Of a stretch of 64,000 bases of DNA, positions 61,075 through 64,000 are shown piece after piece. Location of the stretch: assembly GCA_902800525.1 (NCBI GenBank), contig CADCEV010000005.1, positions 83,952 to 147,951 of the forward strand. The letters run 5' to 3'. This DNA is from an uncultured Bacteroidales bacterium (GTDB lineage Bacteria; Bacteroidota; Bacteroidia; Bacteroidales; Paludibacteraceae). Position numbers and translations under genes: made by a program. The notes beneath the pieces are model-generated. The model was given only the letters and a program-made list of their open reading frames with translations, did not search any database and had not been told where the DNA came from. Each line of letters opens with the position of its first letter. Position 1 is the stretch's first letter.

Positions 61075-63762
61075 TTATCTAACCTGAACGCCTTGTACGT
61101 TGTACATCTTGTTGTCGCGTACGATGTAAAGTGCACCGTCCACAACTACTTTCTGAGCCTTCTCAGTCAGTACTACATTCTCGATTCCTTGACTACCTGC
61201 GAGAACCCATGCACCGTCGCCAATCTGGTAGTAATGGGTCTCGGTAGTACCGTCGTATCTGTGTTGGATAGCACCCAATACAACTACTTGGTCACCAACG
61301 GCCAGCTCAACGTTCTCGTCGCCATAGCACTTGTAAGCCATGAACTCGCTCTCGGTTGCATTGGCATCATCTGCCAGCATGAAATACTCACCGTTTCTCG
61401 ATACGTAGATCACATAACCGGTTACCTCGTACAATGCCGGAGCTGTTACCGTTACAATCGAATCTTTTACAGGAGTCAGATCCAGACCCTTAGCGATTAC
61501 CGTTGCCTCTGCTACGTTAACTGAGATGATCTCCGGCTCTCCGTGAACTGCGGAACCGCCACCAATCTCAATCGTAGTTCCCTTTGCACTTACATACTTC
61601 TGGATCTTACCTTGTACATAAATGTAGTCACCGTCTTTTACCAACTCATCCGGCGAGCAGTTATATGCGTAGAACGTACCATAAGCCTCCGGGAAATCAG
61701 CCATGTAAACATTCTGACTTGTCTTGCAGCTATCCGGAGCATAAGCCTTGGTAGCGTAGCCTTTTACTACAAATACATCCTCCGAGTAAGCGCCGTCTTC
61801 CAGAGACATACCCAACTCAATAGCCTCAGTTACGGTAATAGTTTTGATCTCCGGTGCTACACCTTCTTCCAATACCTCGAACTGAATACCCATACCATCG
61901 TTCTCGATCGTGCCTTTGAAGTTCTTGATCTTGCATACAATGCTGATCTTTGCACCCAAACCGATCTCTTTCTCTACGTTCGGTTTGCCGCGATATACAT
62001 AGAATGCTTTTGCCTTATCGCTCGTTCTTTCATCCTTCGTATCAGTGATCCAGAATGTCTCATTCTTGAATTGCTCAGAGAACGGTACATCAATCGATGA
62101 TACATAACCGGTGATTGCATAGCGGTTGTCAGTAGCTTGACCTTGCTCCATTGCCTGACCGATTGCCATCGCTTGAGCTACGGTAATGGTATCAATCTTC
62201 TCTTCCAGACCTTGAGCAGCAACAGTAACATCTGCAGACTTCGAGTTCTCAATAACCGGTTCCTTGCACTCTTTGCTGTATTTTGTAATCAATACGGTTA
62301 CATACACGTGTGCGTTCAGACCGATCTCTTTCTCTGTATCAGGTTTGCCGCGATATACATAGAAAGCACCTTCAGCGTTCGAAGCAGCACGGCTTCCTAA
62401 CGAATCTGCAATCCAGAATGTCTCGTTCTTGTATTGGGAATCGAAATAGCTCTCAATCGAAGATACATATCCGTCGATCACATATTTCTTCTCCGTTACA
62501 GCATTGTCTAACAAGTCATAACCGATTCTCAATGCCTGAGCTACGCTGATTGTATCTGCTTGTGCCGGCTCAATCGGTTTGCCATCTGCACCGATCTTCG
62601 TCATCGATCCGTTGATTACCTCAATAATAACCTCTGCGGGTTTATCGCCGGAAGCTGCTTTTTTGTATTTTGCCAGCGTTCCTGCCAACTCTACATAATC
62701 GCCAACGGCTACTGCCTCAGCTACTGTCAGATAAGAGCCTTCAATAACACCCGACTTGGAGCCTTTCGTATCGCTCAACCATGCACTCTGTTTGCCGTTC
62801 TTAACGTCATATGCATAAGTTACATAACCGCGTACCTTAACTTCACCGCCTTCTACGGTTGCCTTATCCTCTTGCGGATCTGCAATATTTGCAGCTGCTT
62901 TTACTGCATCATCACAAGAAATCACGCCTTCCGGCAACTCCGGAGTGTCATCTATCGGTTGCGGTGCGTCTGGGTTAGCGCCTAACATCTCTGCAAAATA
63001 ACCACCGGAAATCTCATTGATTGTGATACCTGTCTTGGAGTTGGTATATTCTACAAGAGAGCCTGCATATACCAATACCGTGTCACCTTCATGAATAGTG
63101 TTCTTTGCTTCGTCAAGGGATGCCCATTTTGCATTGTTCTTTCCAAAGCCGTCATACAACTCAATCGTATCGTTCGCATTCTCAAGATCTGCGAGCCAGA
63201 AGCTTGCGTGACCATTGAAATTCTGATAGGTAATGAACGGTGCGCCCATTACGACACCATATACAAAGTGGTCTTTCGCATCTTTTTCCTTAATAAGTGC
63301 TACTGCCGCAGATACAGAAATTGTATCCGGTGTCCATACTACTGCCTCTTCGCCAATCGTCAAAGTTGCAGATGTAATCTTCGATGTTGCAGTTGCTTTT
63401 ACAGTAACTTCTTTCGATTTTCCTGTCCAAGCCTTACCGGAAAACTCTGCAAAAGAAATGGCTGATCCCGCAAACTCGATTGCAGTAATGTCTTCTTCTG
63501 CTGTAAACGTCAGTGTACCATTTGTGTACACACGCAAATCATAATTACCATTCGAATTCCAGATACGAGTCGCTGTACTTCCGTTGGTAGCGGTCAATAC
63601 AACATCTTCTACCTTAATCGAATCTTTCAAATCTGTTCCTGCACTTGCCGCAGGAGGTGTAATGCCCAAGTCTGCCGGCTTGGTAAAGTCGAACACAACT
63701 TGCTTCGCGTTAACAGCCACTACTGCTACCAACGCCAGCACGAAAGTAAAAAACTTTTTCAT
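61075..63762 (-). CDS. Secreted protein with six OB-like repeats
   Basis: An 895-residue exported protein. Signal peptide KKFFTFVLALVAVVAVNA; residues to about 145 form a beta-rich domain (FTKPADLGITPPAAS). Six repeats of roughly 100 residues follow, each beginning like DTISVAQALRIG, DTITVAQAMAIG or KTITVTEAIELG, continuing with VxGYVSS and a FWIAD or AWLSD strand and ending with a VG[DA]xVxVxG-type strand. This suits extracellular OB-fold (YhcR or DUF5689-like) modules, which in other proteins accompany nucleases. Repeats three and four are very alike (YVSSI, FYVYRGKP, EKEIGL). The tail DGALYIVRDNKMYNVQG is the shared sorting-like motif. Function unknown; nucleic-acid or metal binding possible. 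Confidence 0.8.
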   Translation of the reverse strand: MKKFFTFVLALVAVVAVNAKQVVFDFTKPADLGITPPAASAGTDLKDSIKVEDVVLTATNGSTATRIWNSNGNYDLRVYTNGTLTFTAEEDITAIEFAGSAISFAEFSGKAWTGKSKEVTVKATATSKITSATLTIGEEAVVWTPDTISVSAAVALIKEKDAKDHFVYGVVMGAPFITYQNFNGHASFWLADLENANDTIELYDGFGKNNAKWASLDEAKNTIHEGDTVLVYAGSLVEYTNSKTGITINEISGGYFAEMLGANPDAPQPIDDTPELPEGVISCDDAVKAAANIADPQEDKATVEGGEVKVRGYVTYAYDVKNGKQSAWLSDTKGSKSGVIEGSYLTVAEAVAVGDYVELAGTLAKYKKAASGDKPAEVIIEVINGSMTKIGADGKPIEPAQADTISVAQALRIGYDLLDNAVTEKKYVIDGYVSSIESYFDSQYKNETFWIADSLGSRAASNAEGAFYVYRGKPDTEKEIGLNAHVYVTVLITKYSKECKEPVIENSKSADVTVAAQGLEEKIDTITVAQAMAIGQAMEQGQATDNRYAITGYVSSIDVPFSEQFKNETFWITDTKDERTSDKAKAFYVYRGKPNVEKEIGLGAKISIVCKIKNFKGTIENDGMGIQFEVLEEGVAPEIKTITVTEAIELGMSLEDGAYSEDVFVVKGYATKAYAPDSCKTSQNVYMADFPEAYGTFYAYNCSPDELVKDGDYIYVQGKIQKYVSAKGTTIEIGGGSAVHGEPEIISVNVAEATVIAKGLDLTPVKDSIVTVTAPALYEVTGYVIYVSRNGEYFMLADDANATESEFMAYKCYGDENVELAVGDQVVVLGAIQHRYDGTTETHYYQIGDGAWVLAGSQGIENVVLTEKAQKVVVDGALYIVRDNKMYNVQGVQVR

Positions 63763-63809
63763 GTCGATAATTTGTTTAATAATTAATTTGTTGAGTTTAT
63801 TTTGTGTTT

Positions 63810-63900
63810 ATAAAAAACATCTATGCTTCTTTTCAAAACATCTTTTTATGCCACTTTTTGAACATCCTTTTATGCTCTTTAACATCTTTTATTCTCAACC
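63810..63900 (-). repeat. Repeats of ATAAAAGATGTT in the leader of the OB-repeat gene
   Basis: On the minus strand ATAAAAGATGTT, ATAAAAGGATGTT, ATAAAAAGATGTT and ATAGATGTT recur about every 20-25 bp in the roughly 150-nt leader, separated by AAAGAGC, AAAGTGGC and AAAGAAGC. Confidence 0.7.
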
Positions 63901-63914
63901 ACACATTTTCGGTG

Positions 63915-63946
63915 CAAAGATACTACTTTTTTTTCACATGTGCAAA
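63915..63946 (-). promoter_or_regulatory. Promoter of the OB-repeat protein gene
   Basis: On the minus strand TTTG (63943-63946) and TATCTTTG (63915-63922), 20-bp spacer, extended TTTGCACATGTG. Confidence 0.85.
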
Positions 63947-64000
63947 TAAATCTTACTTTTTTTTCTTTTTTCTCATTTCTGCTGACATATTAATCATAAA

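Overview
The window looks like a chromosomal segment of a Bacteroidales bacterium, probably an uncultivated gut or rumen lineage; I cannot fix the family. The evidence is the promoter type (TTTG about 20 bp upstream of TAnnTTTG, found at 13 places), the near absence of Shine-Dalgarno sites, and the gene content: T9SS-like secreted proteins, DUF4254, GldA-like ABC ATPase, Wzi-like and RND/TolC proteins. No rRNA, tRNA, CRISPR array or insertion sequence was recognised.

Layout. 0-4 kb holds two small toxin-antitoxin-like pairs (HEPN/MNT and DUF4160/DUF2442) around a secreted Ig-like protein, then a 149-bp inverted repeat. 4.1-16.7 kb (+) is an envelope block: mlaE, mlaF, a propeptide-only protein and an M6 protease, xth, lptB, a Kelch lipoprotein, a Wzi-like barrel, DUF4254 and LPS-core transferases including a kinase-GT2 fusion. 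16.7-24.9 kb (-) is a tightly coupled series grpE, dnaJ, GT39, gtrA, two barrels and an O-antigen ligase. 25-31.5 kb (-) has an AAA/DUF4143 ATPase flanked by relics of secretion tails, two paralogous lipoproteins, a 33-aa MARPI-type small ORF, and a gene-poor stretch with two related palindromic elements whose arms differ but stay paired. 31.5-38.5 kb is a 2,327-aa surface protein. 38.7-40.6 kb (-) has ruvB and an ABC ATPase.

40.7-50.2 kb (+) is the most interesting part: a sensor phosphatase fused to a kinase-like ATPase domain (RsbU-RsbW type), a STAS protein (RsbV type), and a 2,374-aa NRPS with order C-A-PCP-C-A-PCP-reductase, predicted to release a reduced, probably N-acylated dipeptide. 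A strong two-way terminator separates it from a convergent tetR-tolC-MFP-RND efflux operon ending in a PII-like gene. 57-63.8 kb (-) holds a double endonuclease I protein and a six-repeat OB-like secreted protein.

A window-wide pattern stands out: tandem arrays of 7-bp units (TTGATAA, TTGACGA, ACAATTC, GAGTTAA, GTCAGCC, GCGGTTA, AGAGCCA, TGGAGAT and others) fill many gene junctions, often provide the stop codon of the upstream gene, sometimes the start of the next, and also lie in frame inside coding sequences, above all the NRPS and the GldA-like ATPase. All positions and alignments were read by eye; nothing was searched against a database.
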